Shown here in pieces: positions 1-8,458 of a stretch of 64,000 nt of DNA (its first letter is position 1; each line of letters begins with the position of its first letter). The DNA comes from Hymenobacter armeniacus. GTDB taxonomy: Bacteria; Bacteroidota; Bacteroidia; Cytophagales; Hymenobacteraceae. A program made the position numbers and the translations under genes. The DNA is taken from assembly GCF_014699055.1 (NCBI RefSeq), contig NZ_JACXAC010000005.1, positions 372,001-436,000 of the forward strand, read 5' to 3'. The notes beneath the pieces were generated by a model. It did no database searches and was not told the DNA's origin. It saw only the letters and a program-made list of their open reading frames with translations.

Positions 1-880
1 GTTTCCGGCCGTGGTGCTGCTCTCCGATGCCGGCCCGCAGGACCGCGACGGCACCGTGGGCGACTTTGCGCCCCTGGGCCTGCTGGCCGACTACCTTACC
101 CGTCGTGGCGTGGCCGTGCTGCGCTTCGACGACCGCGGCGTGGGCAAGTCGGGCGGTACGCCCGCCGTCACCACCGCCGACCTGGTGAGCGACGCCCAAG
201 CCGGCCTCAACTACCTGCGCACCCGCCCCGAAATCGATTTGGCTCATTTGGGCCTGGTGGGCCACGGCGAGGGCGGCAACGTGGCGCTGCTGGCCGCGGC
301 GCAGCCCCTGCCGCCGGCCTTCGTGGTGGCGCTGGCGGCCTACGGCCTGCCCGGCCGCGACATCGTGGTGCAGCAGCAGGCCACCACCCTGCGCACCCTC
401 GGCACGGAGACGGCCCAGATTGAGGCCGCCACCAAGCGCCAGCAGGCCATGCTCGAAATCATTCGCCAAACCACCGACAACGCCCAGGCCCAGGCCATTG
501 TGGCCAACATGCTGAAGCAGAACAACGCGGCCATCGACAACGCCACCGCCCAGTCGAGCGCGGCCGAAATGACCTCGGCCCGCTACCGCTATTTCCTGGC
601 CTTCAACCCCGTCGAGAAACTCAGCGCCGTAGCCTGCCCGGTCTTGCTGCTCAACGGTACCTCCGACCTTACCATCAACGCCGATGCCAACCTGAACGCG
701 CTGAAAAATGGCCTGGGCAAGAACAAGGCCGTGACCGTGAAGAAGCTGCAAGGCGTGAACCACCTTTTCCAGCCCGATGCCACCAAGTGGCCCATCATCA
801 ACGGCCAGCCCCAGCCCAACTTCTCGCCCGAGGCCCAGGAAACCATCCGCGAGTGGATTGTGGCCCAAACGAAGAAATGA
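1..880 (+). CDS. alpha/beta-hydrolase, 5'-truncated by window edge, nucleophile Ser replaced by Gly
   Basis: The frame is open from base 2 and matches the complete copy at 3117-4511, so the true start lies outside the window. The visible part is the hydrolase domain of a secreted alpha/beta-hydrolase of the type with a DRDG loop and a DDRGVGKSGG motif. The nucleophile elbow reads GHGEG, with Gly encoded at 266-268; in the family as I know it this position is GHSEG. The likely acid (GTSD) and His (GVNHLFQP) are kept. This suggests a pseudoenzyme or an altered function, but that is inference. It is convergent with the regulatory-domain gene at 1055-1951, and the same pair recurs at 3.1-5.6 kb. 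Confidence 0.85.
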   Translation, partial: FPAVVLLSDAGPQDRDGTVGDFAPLGLLADYLTRRGVAVLRFDDRGVGKSGGTPAVTTADLVSDAQAGLNYLRTRPEIDLAHLGLVGHGEGGNVALLAAAQPLPPAFVVALAAYGLPGRDIVVQQQATTLRTLGTETAQIEAATKRQQAMLEIIRQTTDNAQAQAIVANMLKQNNAAIDNATAQSSAAEMTSARYRYFLAFNPVEKLSAVACPVLLLNGTSDLTINADANLNALKNGLGKNKAVTVKKLQGVNHLFQPDATKWPIINGQPQPNFSPEAQETIREWIVAQTKK

Positions 881-963
881 TGCGGCACTTGCTTAAGTAC
901 GTGCTGAGGTGCAAGGGCCGCACGGGCTACCCACGGCCGGTACCAGATGCCGTAAGACACGAA

Positions 964-995
964 AAGGGCCCTGCTGTGAAGCAGGGCCCTTCTTC
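964..995 (+). terminator. intrinsic terminator
   Basis: A 12-bp perfect stem (964-975 pairs with 980-991) closes a GTGA loop and is followed by a short T-rich run. It lies between the hydrolase and the convergent gene at 1055-1951 and could serve both strands. Confidence 0.75.
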
Positions 996-1054
996 ATTAA
1001 TACTTTAATGAGGTCGCTGAACGGCGGCAAAGCAGCACAGCACCCAATAATGCA

Positions 1055-1951
1055 TTACTTAATCATGTCTACTTCGGCCTTAATCATGGCGTTGTAGCGG
1101 CGGCCCTGGCCGTTGGCCAGCGTGAGCAGGTTCCAGCCCTTGCCGATGGTGTAGCTCCAGGTGCGGCTCTCCTTATACTCGAAGGTGGGGCGCATAATCT
1201 GGCCGTAGGGCGTGTAGTTGTCCATGAAGTTGGTGGTGTAGAACTTGTCGCCGCCCACAATCCACTCCATGGCCACGAAGAAGCCTTCTTCCGGCGCCGG
1301 GATGTTGTAGGTGCTCAGGTCGATGGTGTACCACTCGCCGCCGCGCGAGGCCGAAACGACGACGTTTTCGGTGAGCAGGTCGGTGTTGGGGGCGTTGTAA
1401 TTGCCGTCGGCTTTGTACAAGCGCACGCGGAAGGGCTCGCGCGGGAAGCCGTTCTCGCCGATGTAGAACGAGACCGTGCGCACGTTGCCCAGTTTTTTCT
1501 GCTTGTCGTTTTTCACGAAAAAGGCGTACTGGCTGCCGGGCAGGCCCTGAATCATGCCCTCGCCCGGGTTGTTCGACTTCGAGCCTAGCTCCAGGTTTTT
1601 CACCTTGCCGCCCTTCACCGTCACGTTGCCCAGCTCAATCACGCGCTTCTTGAGCTCGATGATGAGGTCTTCGGTGGCGCCGCGCTTGATGAAAATGGCG
1701 CTGCGCTCGTAGCCCAGCGTCATCACGATGAGGGAGTCCTGGCTGGTTTTTTCCAGACCGGCCAATTGGAAATATCCGTACTCGTTGGTGAGGGCACCGG
1801 TGCCCTCCTCACGCAGGCCAATGGAGGCAAACGGCACCGGGTCTTTGGTCTTGGCATCCACGACACGACCAGTAATGCGGTTTTCCTGCGCCCAGCTCAG
1901 CGCCGGCAATAGCAGCAGAACCCAGAATGCGAGAAAAGGTAAGCGTTTCAT
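1055..1951 (-). CDS. secreted protein with carboxypeptidase regulatory-like domain (copy A)
   Basis: A 298-residue protein with a signal peptide (MKRLPFLAFWVLLLLPALSWAQ-type leader). I chose the start at 1951 because the signal peptide begins there and the length then matches the 299-residue copy at 4658-5557. After the leader comes a carboxypeptidase-D regulatory-like beta-sandwich (about residues 25-100, with a GRVVDAKTKDPVPFASI-type opening). A C-terminal half of unknown fold follows and includes KGGKVKNL and NPGEGMIQGLPG. There is no TonB-receptor barrel, and both copies share the length, so it is probably not a truncated receptor. The C-terminal two thirds is nearly identical to copy B while the first 100 residues are not. 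Function unknown. Confidence 0.85.
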   Translation of the reverse strand: MKRLPFLAFWVLLLLPALSWAQENRITGRVVDAKTKDPVPFASIGLREEGTGALTNEYGYFQLAGLEKTSQDSLIVMTLGYERSAIFIKRGATEDLIIELKKRVIELGNVTVKGGKVKNLELGSKSNNPGEGMIQGLPGSQYAFFVKNDKQKKLGNVRTVSFYIGENGFPREPFRVRLYKADGNYNAPNTDLLTENVVVSASRGGEWYTIDLSTYNIPAPEEGFFVAMEWIVGGDKFYTTNFMDNYTPYGQIMRPTFEYKESRTWSYTIGKGWNLLTLANGQGRRYNAMIKAEVDMIK

Positions 1952-2229
1952 CATTGCCAAAAATAATATAGTTGGATGTCGACTGGCAAATTTACAAATT
2001 CCGAGCCATACTATTGCCATTGATAGTCAATGAAGGCAGTAATGAATTTGGGGAATGCAAATTGAAATCAGCAAGCTAAGCCCGCAAATTGGCCCGTATT
2101 GGCCTAAAAATACGTTCCAAATAGCTGGGTTGGATGTTGCATTTTTCCCGATAAAATTCCCAAACGAACACGGACTGGTTTGTTGCGTACCGGGGCCAAC
2201 ATTTATTCATTCACCTTTTTCTTTCTAAC

Positions 2230-2847
2230 GTGAAAAAAAGCCTCCTTGCTCTGCTCGCGGCCGGCGCCCTGCTGGCCGGCTGTGAAACCAAACATTCTGA
2301 AATCTAAGACCAACTCGCCGAGGCTGGCCAAGACACCGCCGTGCTGGCCCGCGACGGCCAACCCGCCGCCAAGGTGGCCGCCGGCGCCGCCAATTCCGTC
2401 GACAACGCCTGGGACCTGACCAAAGCCAAGCTGGCCGACGTCAAGTTCAAGGAAATCACTTCGCCGGGCGTGACCGTGCGCGGCGACGATACTTACAACG
2501 TGTACAGCGTAGACGAAACCGTGCTGTTCGACACCGACAAGGCCGACATCAAGCCCGGCGCGGCCGAAACCCTGAAGCAGATTACCGGCTCCATTGGCCA
2601 GCGCTACGCCACCGGTCAGGTGCGCGTGATGGGCTTTGCCGACTCGCGCGGCGACAAAAACCACAACCAGGCCCTGAGCGAGAAGCGCACCGAAGCCGTG
2701 AAAAGCTACCTCGTGAGCCTGGGCGGCATCGACGCCGGCCGTGTGAGCGTGGAGCCCATGGGCGAAGCCATGCCCGCGGCCTCCAATGCCACGCCGGAAG
2801 GCCGCCAGGAAAACCGCCGCGTCAAAATCGCGGTACGCACCAAATAA
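2230..2847 (+). pseudogene. OmpA-family lipoprotein with in-frame stop codon
   Basis: A GTG start at 2230 opens a lipoprotein signal peptide with lipobox LLAGC (Cys codon at 2281). Seven codons after the Cys the frame meets TAA at 2305-2307, then continues open and in register to a stop at 2845. The later part is a recognisable OmpA-like peptidoglycan-binding domain (VLFDTDKADIKPGA, GFADSRGDKNHNQALSEKRTEAVKSYL, RRVKIAV). Without the stop this would be an ordinary outer-membrane lipoprotein of about 205 residues. Translation from a GTG at 2341 is possible but would lack export signals. Either the gene is broken by one nonsense change or there is a sequencing error. Confidence 0.8.
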
Positions 2848-2882
2848 CCCGGCCGCGCCCTGCACCGCGGGGCTGCGAAAAG

Positions 2883-2916
2883 AAAGGCCCGGATGCCCCC
2901 GCATCCGGGCCTTTTT
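2883..2916 (+). terminator. intrinsic terminator after OmpA gene
   Basis: A strong 14-bp stem (2883-2896 with 2901-2914), loop CCCC, ending in a T run. Confidence 0.9.
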
Positions 2917-3077
2917 CGTGGCGGTTGGGAGGGCGGCGCGTTCCGTAGGGCCCCGGGCCAGCGTCAATACATCTTAAAATACCTTTTCTGAAAAGTGCTG
3001 CTCATTTTCGATGGTTGATAAACAGCGCCTTGCGGAAGAATACGGCCGTTTTTTTCTGAATGCGCGGCCGGCCTGCG

Positions 3078-3085
3078 TACCTTTA
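3078..3085 (+). promoter_or_regulatory. candidate -7 box for hydrolase gene
   Basis: TACCTTTA is one base from the Bacteroidota -7 consensus TAnnTTTG and lies 31 bases before the start codon of the hydrolase at 3117. No good -33 element is visible. Confidence 0.4.
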
Positions 3086-3116
3086 GGGTGCCATAAATGG
3101 ATTCGTATTATTTGAG

Positions 3117-4511
3117 ATGAACAGGTACTTATTTTGGGCTTTGTTGTGGCTGGCCGGGCCGTGCGCCGCGCACGCCCATGCGGTAGTTCCAACGGGCGAT
3201 AACATCCCCCTTGCCGGATTGTGGAAAGGCAAGCTACCCGTGCTGGGCGGGCAGCTGGACCTCACCATCAGCGTGGTGCCGCTGGCGGGCGGCAAATACT
3301 TTGCGGCCCTCGACGTGCCGGCCCAGAAAATGACCCGCGTGCCCACCGAAGTCACCGTGCGCGGCGACTCGGTGCTGCTGGCCATACCCGGCGCCGGCAG
3401 CCGCTACGCCGCCCGTTTCGACCGCGAGAAAAACGAGCTCAACGGCACCTGGACGCAGGGCACCGTGAAGTCGGCGGTGCTGCTGAAACACTCGCCCATG
3501 CCCACGCTCAACGGCCCCAGCACCCGCCTGGCCCCGCCCTACCGCGAAGAGGAAGTGATGTTCAACAACCCGGTTTCGCGCCTCAACCTGAGCGGCATGC
3601 TGACCGTGCCTGCCGGGCAGGGCCCCTTCCCGGCCGTGGTGCTGGTGAGTGACGTGGGCGCGCAGGACCGCGACGGCACGTTCGGCGACTACCACATGAT
3701 GGGCTCGCTGGCCGACTACCTCACGCGCCGCGGCATTGCCGTGCTGCGCTACGACGACCGCGGCGTGGGCAAGTCGGGCGGCAGCACCGCCACGGCTACC
3801 ACCGCCATGCTGGTGAGCGACGTGCAGGCCGCCATCAACTTCTTGCGCTCGCGCCTGGAAGTGAACATCAGCCGCATCGGCGTCATTGGGCACGGCGAAG
3901 GCGCCGACGTGGCCCTGATGGCCGCCGGCGCGCCCCTGCCCCCGGCGTTTGTGGTGTCGCTGGCGGGCTACGGCCTCACCGGCGAGCAGACGCTGCTGCA
4001 GCAGCAGGTGACCGAGCAGCGCGCCCAAAAGATGGACCCGGCCAAGATTCAGGCCGCCTACGAGCGGCAGCGCACCATGTACGACATCATTCGGCAAACC
4101 AACGAGCCGCAGGCCAAGTCCATTGTGGCCAACATGCTGCGCCAAGACCACCCCGACCTCGACGCCAAGGAAGCCCAGGTGCAGGCCGTGAAGCTCCTCA
4201 CGCCCTGGCGCCACTTTTTCCTGTCGTACGACCCCATTGCCGAACTCGACCAGGTGGCCTGCCCGGTGCTGCTGCTCAACGGCACCGACGACCAGGAAGC
4301 CCCCGCCGACCTGCATCTCACTGCGCTGGAGAAGGAGCTGAAAAGCGTGAACCGCGCTACCGTGTCGAAGCGCCTGCCCGGCGTGAACCACCTGTTCCAG
4401 CCCCCCAAAACGGAGTGGACCCTGATGAACGGCGAAATGAAACCCATGTTCTCCCCCGTCGCCCTCAACGTGATTCGGGAGTGGATTGTGGGACTGGGGG
4501 TGAAAAAATGA
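3117..4511 (+). CDS. secreted alpha/beta-hydrolase homologue, nucleophile Ser replaced by Gly
   Basis: A complete 464-residue protein with a signal peptide (about residues 1-20), an N-terminal beta-rich domain (about 25-130) and a C-terminal alpha/beta-hydrolase domain (about 145-464). The hydrolase part has VGAQDRDGTFGDY, a YDDRGVGKSGG loop and the elbow GHGEG, where Gly260 sits at the usual Ser position. Acid (GTDD) and His (GVNHLFQP) candidates remain. It is a paralogue of the gene at 1-880, which has the same substitution. The family normally hydrolyses esters or peptides; loss of the nucleophile in both copies argues against ordinary serine-hydrolase chemistry here. The substrate is unknown. 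It is convergent with copy B of the regulatory-domain gene. Confidence 0.88.
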   Translation: MNRYLFWALLWLAGPCAAHAHAVVPTGDNIPLAGLWKGKLPVLGGQLDLTISVVPLAGGKYFAALDVPAQKMTRVPTEVTVRGDSVLLAIPGAGSRYAARFDREKNELNGTWTQGTVKSAVLLKHSPMPTLNGPSTRLAPPYREEEVMFNNPVSRLNLSGMLTVPAGQGPFPAVVLVSDVGAQDRDGTFGDYHMMGSLADYLTRRGIAVLRYDDRGVGKSGGSTATATTAMLVSDVQAAINFLRSRLEVNISRIGVIGHGEGADVALMAAGAPLPPAFVVSLAGYGLTGEQTLLQQQVTEQRAQKMDPAKIQAAYERQRTMYDIIRQTNEPQAKSIVANMLRQDHPDLDAKEAQVQAVKLLTPWRHFFLSYDPIAELDQVACPVLLLNGTDDQEAPADLHLTALEKELKSVNRATVSKRLPGVNHLFQPPKTEWTLMNGEMKPMFSPVALNVIREWIVGLGVKK

Positions 4512-4517
4512 TTCGTT

Positions 4518-4643
4518 GATGTGCTGATATGCTGCTCGTGCATCCTCTTTGCTGAATAGCTGAATAGAAAAAGGCCCGGCTTCACAGCAGGGCCTTTCTG
4601 TTTACGCGGCATGCATGCGCTATTCGGCACACATCAGCACATC
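4518..4643. repeat. inverted repeat enclosing a terminator hairpin
   Basis: An 11-base arm at 4518-4528 is repeated inverted at 4633-4643. Between them lies a hairpin (4570-4577 with 4590-4597) followed by CTTTCTG-type sequence, a plausible bidirectional terminator between the convergent genes. Confidence 0.55.
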
Positions 4644-4657
4644 AAAAAATCAGCACG

Positions 4658-5557
4658 TCATTTAATCATGTCGACCTCGGCCTTAATCATGGCGTTGTAG
4701 CGCAGGCCCTGGCCGTTGGAGGCGGTGATGAGGCTCCAGCCCTTGCCGATGGAGTAATTCCAAGTGCGGCTTTCCTTGAACTCGAAGGTGGGGCGCATAA
4801 TCTGGCCGTAGGGCGTGTAGTCGTCCATGAAGTTGGTGGCGAAGAACTTGTCGCCGCTCACCACCCATTCCATAGCCACGAAGAAGCCTTCTTCCGGCGC
4901 GACGATATTATAAGGAGTGAGGTCGACGGTGTACCACTGCCCGCCCTGCGGCGCCGAGACGACGACGTTTTCGGTGAGCAGGTCGGTGTTGGGGGCGTTG
5001 TAGTTGCCGTCGGCCTTGTAGAGGCGCACGCGGAAAGGCTCGCGCGGGAAGCCGTTCTCGCCGATGTAGAACGAGACCGTGCGCACGTTGCCCAGCTTCT
5101 TTTTCTTGTCGTTCTTGACGAAGAAGGCGTACTGGCTGCCGGGCAGGCCCTGAATCATGCCCTCGCCCGGGTTGCTGGCTTTGGCGCCGAGGCCCAGGTT
5201 TTTCACCTTGCCGCCCTTCACCGTCACGTTGCCCAGTTCCACGGCCCGCTTGGGCACTTCGATGGTGAGATTGGTGAGCGGCACGCCGCGCTTTACCAGC
5301 ACAGCTCGGCGGGCGTAGCCCAGGGCCACCACCACCAGCGAGTCGGCGGTGTTTTGGGTGGGCGCCGGCACAATGAACACGCCGTGCTCGTTGCTGAGCG
5401 CACCTATTTGCTCATTTTTGAGGCCAATAGAAGTAAAAGGCAGCGGCTCTTTGGTGTCTTTATCAACGATTACGCCCTTGATTTGAACCTGCTGCGCCCG
5501 GGCTACGGTTGCAGCACCGGATAAAAATAATGCTATAAAAAGTAGGCGTTTATACAT
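4658..5557 (-). CDS. secreted protein with carboxypeptidase regulatory-like domain (copy B)
   Basis: A 299-residue paralogue of the protein at 1055-1951. It has a signal peptide (MYKRLLFIALFLSGAATVAR then AQ), a carboxypeptidase-D regulatory-like domain (opening VQIKGVIVDKDTKEPLPFTS), and the same C-terminal half ending in AEVDMIK. Residues after about 100 are almost identical to copy A at both protein and DNA level, whereas the mature N-terminus is clearly diverged. Such a mosaic suggests gene conversion or selection acting only on the N-terminal domain. A possible minus-strand -7 box (TAATTTTG) lies at 5578-5585. Function unknown. Confidence 0.85.
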   Translation of the reverse strand: MYKRLLFIALFLSGAATVARAQQVQIKGVIVDKDTKEPLPFTSIGLKNEQIGALSNEHGVFIVPAPTQNTADSLVVVALGYARRAVLVKRGVPLTNLTIEVPKRAVELGNVTVKGGKVKNLGLGAKASNPGEGMIQGLPGSQYAFFVKNDKKKKLGNVRTVSFYIGENGFPREPFRVRLYKADGNYNAPNTDLLTENVVVSAPQGGQWYTVDLTPYNIVAPEEGFFVAMEWVVSGDKFFATNFMDDYTPYGQIMRPTFEFKESRTWNYSIGKGWSLITASNGQGLRYNAMIKAEVDMIK

Positions 5558-5733
5558 AAGATGCTAGGTAGACCGAACAAAATTACAAATTAGAGAGCGG
5601 AAAGTTATTAGAAATTATTAGGACAAACAACCATTGCGGAGAAGCAGGGCCTTAGCGCTCGTAAAATTGCATTATTGCCGAGGGCCAAGAAGCCGGTAAA
5701 AAAATGATGGCGTCGGGAAAGCTTTTGCCTTCG

Positions 5734-5741
5734 TACCTTTG
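5734..5741 (+). promoter_or_regulatory. -7 box of the feoAB promoter
   Basis: TACCTTTG fits the Bacteroidota TAnnTTTG -7 consensus and lies 42 bases before the GTG start of feoA. No clear -33 element and no recognisable iron-regulator operator were seen. Confidence 0.55.
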
Positions 5742-5782
5742 TTTGTATTCTTTCTAAATAAGCTTTCACGCATCTCCCACCC

Positions 5783-6061
5783 GTGGCATTATTCCGTCGT
5801 TCATCGCAACAGGTCGCCGTCAGCGCCGCCACCCGGCGCACCGCCAAAGACCTGCGCCTGGGCGAAAGCGGCACCATCTGCTGCCTGGAAGACCCCGAGA
5901 TGGCACTGAAGCTGCTGGAAATGGGTTGCGTGCCCGGAGTGAAAGTGCGGCTCAGCGGCCGTGCCCCCCTGGGCGACCCGCTGATGCTGGTGCTGGGCGA
6001 CCAGGAGTATACCTTATCGGTGCGGGCCAACGAGGCCGCCACCATTTTGCTGAAAGAATAG
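5783..6061 (+). CDS. feoA: ferrous iron transport protein A
   Basis: A 92-residue FeoA with the SH3-like fold typical of the family (LGESGTI, LLEMGCVPG, GDPLMLVLGDQEYTLSVRANEA). FeoA is a small cytosolic partner of the FeoB ferrous iron permease. I took the GTG at 5783 as start because it lies just after the -7 box and no in-frame ATG precedes the domain. The stop is 10 bases before feoB, so the two are very likely co-transcribed. Confidence 0.92.
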   Translation: MALFRRSSQQVAVSAATRRTAKDLRLGESGTICCLEDPEMALKLLEMGCVPGVKVRLSGRAPLGDPLMLVLGDQEYTLSVRANEAATILLKE

Positions 6062-6071
6062 GGCGCAGCGT

Positions 6072-8282
6072 ATGGCGGCGATTTTGAGCAACCCCTCGGC
6101 GGCGGAAGCCGTCGCCTTGCAAACCGGCCCGGCCGCCGGCGCGCGGCCCATGCGCATCGCCCTCATCGGCAACCCCAACAGCGGCAAAACCTCGCTGTTT
6201 AACCAGCTCACGGGCCTCAACCAAAAGGTGGGCAACTTCCCCGGCGTGACGGTGGACCGCAAGTCGGGCTTCGCGCAGCTGACCGCCACGCAGCGGGCCG
6301 AAATCGTGGACCTGCCCGGCACCTACTCGCTCTACCCCAAGAGCCTGGATGAAAAGGTGATTACCGACTTGCTGTACGACAAGACGTCGGCCAGCTACCC
6401 CGATTTTGTGGTGGTGACGGTGGACGCCAACAACCTGCGCCGGAGCCTGCTGCTGTTCACCCAGTTGGGCGACCTGGGCCTGCCCGCCGTGCTGGCCCTC
6501 AACATGATGGACGTGGCCGAGCGCCACGGCGTCAACATCGACCTGCCGGCGTTGGAGCGGGAACTGGGCGTGCCCATCATCCCGATGAACGCCCGCAAGG
6601 GCATTGGGGTGGCCGCGCTCAAGATTGTGATGGCCCAGCGGCTCGACGCGCCGCCCGTGCGCTGCTGGCAGCCCGACGAAAAGCTGCTGCCGCTCGTGCG
6701 CCAGATTCGCTACTACTTCGACCTGCACAACGACTACCTGGCGCTGCACTACGCGCAGCAGTTCCGCCAAATTGGTTTCCTGAGCGCCGACGACAAGGCG
6801 TACTTGCAGGAGCTGACGCAGAAATACGGTTTCGACGCCACGGCCCAGCAGGCCAGCGAAACCATTGCCCGCTACGCGCGCATCAACGAAATTTTGCTGG
6901 AAACGGTGACGGTGACGCGCACCGAAACCCGCGAGCCGGTGAGCAACCGCATCGACCGGGTGCTGACCCACCGCGTGGGCGGCTACCTGATTTTTCTGGC
7001 CATCCTGTTCCTGTTGTTTCAGGCCATTTTTGCTTGGGCGCAGTACCCGATGGACTGGATTGACCAGGGCATTTCGGCCCTGAGCGCGACCATTCAGGAA
7101 AACTTCCACGGGCCGCTTATTCGGTTGCTGACCGAGGGCGTGCTGGCGGGCCTGGGCGGCGTGCTCATCTTCATTCCGCAGATTGCGCTGCTGTTTGGCT
7201 TTCTGGCCATTCTGGAAGAGACGGGTTACATGGCTCGCGTCACTTTCTTGATGGACAAGCTGATGCGGCCGTTCGGCCTCAGCGGCAAAAGCGTGGTGCC
7301 GCTGATTTCGGGGCTGGCGTGCGCGGTGCCGGCCATCATGGGGGCGCGCACCATCGAGAGCTGGAAAGACCGGATGATAACCATCTTCGTGACCCCGCTG
7401 ATGTCGTGTTCGGCCCGCATTCCGGTGTACACGGTGCTGGTGGCGCTGGTGGTGCCCGACGAGGCCGCCTGGGGCATCTTCAACCTGCGCGGCGTGGCCC
7501 TGATGTCGCTGTATTTGCTGGGCCTATTCTCGGCGTTGGCGTCGGCCTGGGTGCTGAAAAAGGTGCTGAAAGCCCGCGAGCGGAGCTACTTCATCATGGA
7601 ATTTCCGGTGTACCAGTGGCCGCGCTGGAAAAACGTGGGCCTGACCATTTACCAGAAAGTGCAGGCGTTTGTGCTGCAGGCCGGCAAGGTGATTGTGGCC
7701 ATTTCGGTGCTGCTGTGGGTGCTGGCCAGCTACGGCCCCGGGCAGCGGCAGGAGGAAGCCGTGTCGCAGCTTATGGTGCGGCAGAACATCGGGTTCAGCT
7801 CGCCGCAGGCCATGGCCCGCTACAACCAGGAGCACCCCGAATACAAAGAAGACCTGGCCCGCCGCGTGGCCTCGGCCCGCCTCGAAAATTCCTACGCCGG
7901 CACCTTCGGCCACCTCATTGAGCCGGCCATTCGGCCGCTGGGCTACGACTGGAAAATTGGCATTGCCCTGCTCACCTCGTTTGCGGCGCGGGAAGTGTTT
8001 GTGGGCACCATTTCCACCATCTACAGCGTGGGGCAGGACGCCGACATGGGCACGCTGCAACAGAAGCTGAGCGCCGAGAAAGACGCCAACGGCCAGCCGT
8101 TTTTCACGCCGGCCCGGGCGTTTTCGCTGCTGGTGTTTTACGTGTTTGCCATGCAGTGCATGAGCACATTGGCCGTGACGTACCGCGAAACCAAGAGCTG
8201 GAAGTGGCCCCTGGCCCAGCTGCTGTACATGACCGGGCTGGCATACGTGGCCGCATTTGCGGTGTACCAGGTGCTGAGCTGA
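6072..8282 (+). CDS. feoB: ferrous iron transport protein B (GTP-driven Fe2+ permease)
   Basis: A 736-residue FeoB of normal length. The N-terminal G domain shows G1 GNPNSGKT (residues 33-40), G3 DLPG (80-83) and G4 NMMD (144-147). A helical spacer follows, then the membrane domain with nucleoside-recognition/Gate repeats (LISGLACAVPAIMGART, TPLMSCSARIPVYTVL, FAAREVFVGT). It imports Fe2+ across the inner membrane. The start at 6072 gives a roughly 27-residue extension before the G domain; an ATG at 6150 is an alternative. It is translated just behind feoA and ends at a strong terminator. Confidence 0.96.
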   Translation: MAAILSNPSAAEAVALQTGPAAGARPMRIALIGNPNSGKTSLFNQLTGLNQKVGNFPGVTVDRKSGFAQLTATQRAEIVDLPGTYSLYPKSLDEKVITDLLYDKTSASYPDFVVVTVDANNLRRSLLLFTQLGDLGLPAVLALNMMDVAERHGVNIDLPALERELGVPIIPMNARKGIGVAALKIVMAQRLDAPPVRCWQPDEKLLPLVRQIRYYFDLHNDYLALHYAQQFRQIGFLSADDKAYLQELTQKYGFDATAQQASETIARYARINEILLETVTVTRTETREPVSNRIDRVLTHRVGGYLIFLAILFLLFQAIFAWAQYPMDWIDQGISALSATIQENFHGPLIRLLTEGVLAGLGGVLIFIPQIALLFGFLAILEETGYMARVTFLMDKLMRPFGLSGKSVVPLISGLACAVPAIMGARTIESWKDRMITIFVTPLMSCSARIPVYTVLVALVVPDEAAWGIFNLRGVALMSLYLLGLFSALASAWVLKKVLKARERSYFIMEFPVYQWPRWKNVGLTIYQKVQAFVLQAGKVIVAISVLLWVLASYGPGQRQEEAVSQLMVRQNIGFSSPQAMARYNQEHPEYKEDLARRVASARLENSYAGTFGHLIEPAIRPLGYDWKIGIALLTSFAAREVFVGTISTIYSVGQDADMGTLQQKLSAEKDANGQPFFTPARAFSLLVFYVFAMQCMSTLAVTYRETKSWKWPLAQLLYMTGLAYVAAFAVYQVLS

Positions 8283-8322
8283 TTCTGGTATTTCCGAACA
8301 CACAACTGTCCATTTCAAAACG

Positions 8323-8349
8323 AGGTGTCCAAAATTGGACACCTTTTTT
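8323..8349 (+). terminator. intrinsic terminator after feoB
   Basis: AGGTGTCCA pairs with its inverted copy ending at 8344, and is followed by a run of six T residues. Confidence 0.9.
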
Positions 8350-8406
8350 AGTTGGCCTTCACTTGGGCTGGAGTTTAAATACTTAAAAATCACTTGATTA
8401 TATAAA

Positions 8407-8422
8407 TGGCACGGGGCTTGGC
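8407..8422 (+). promoter_or_regulatory. candidate sigma-54 (-24/-12) promoter of the efflux operon
   Basis: The sequence TGGCACGGGGCTTGGC matches the sigma-54 consensus TGGCACG-N4-TTGC except that the -12 element reads TTGG then C. The predicted transcription start would be near 8433, about 26 bases before the adaptor gene. A sigma-54-type activator is encoded in the same gene cluster at 15425-16807, which strengthens the reading. The one mismatch falls in the highly conserved GC of the -12 box. Confidence 0.55.
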
Positions 8423-8458
8423 AAGGGTGAAGGGAAACCTCTCTACTGCTGCACGAAA

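Noticed and set aside
1055..1951. Truncated TonB-dependent receptor
   Set aside because: The regulatory-like domain is typical of such receptors, but both copies have the same length, the same C-terminus and no plug or barrel remnants.
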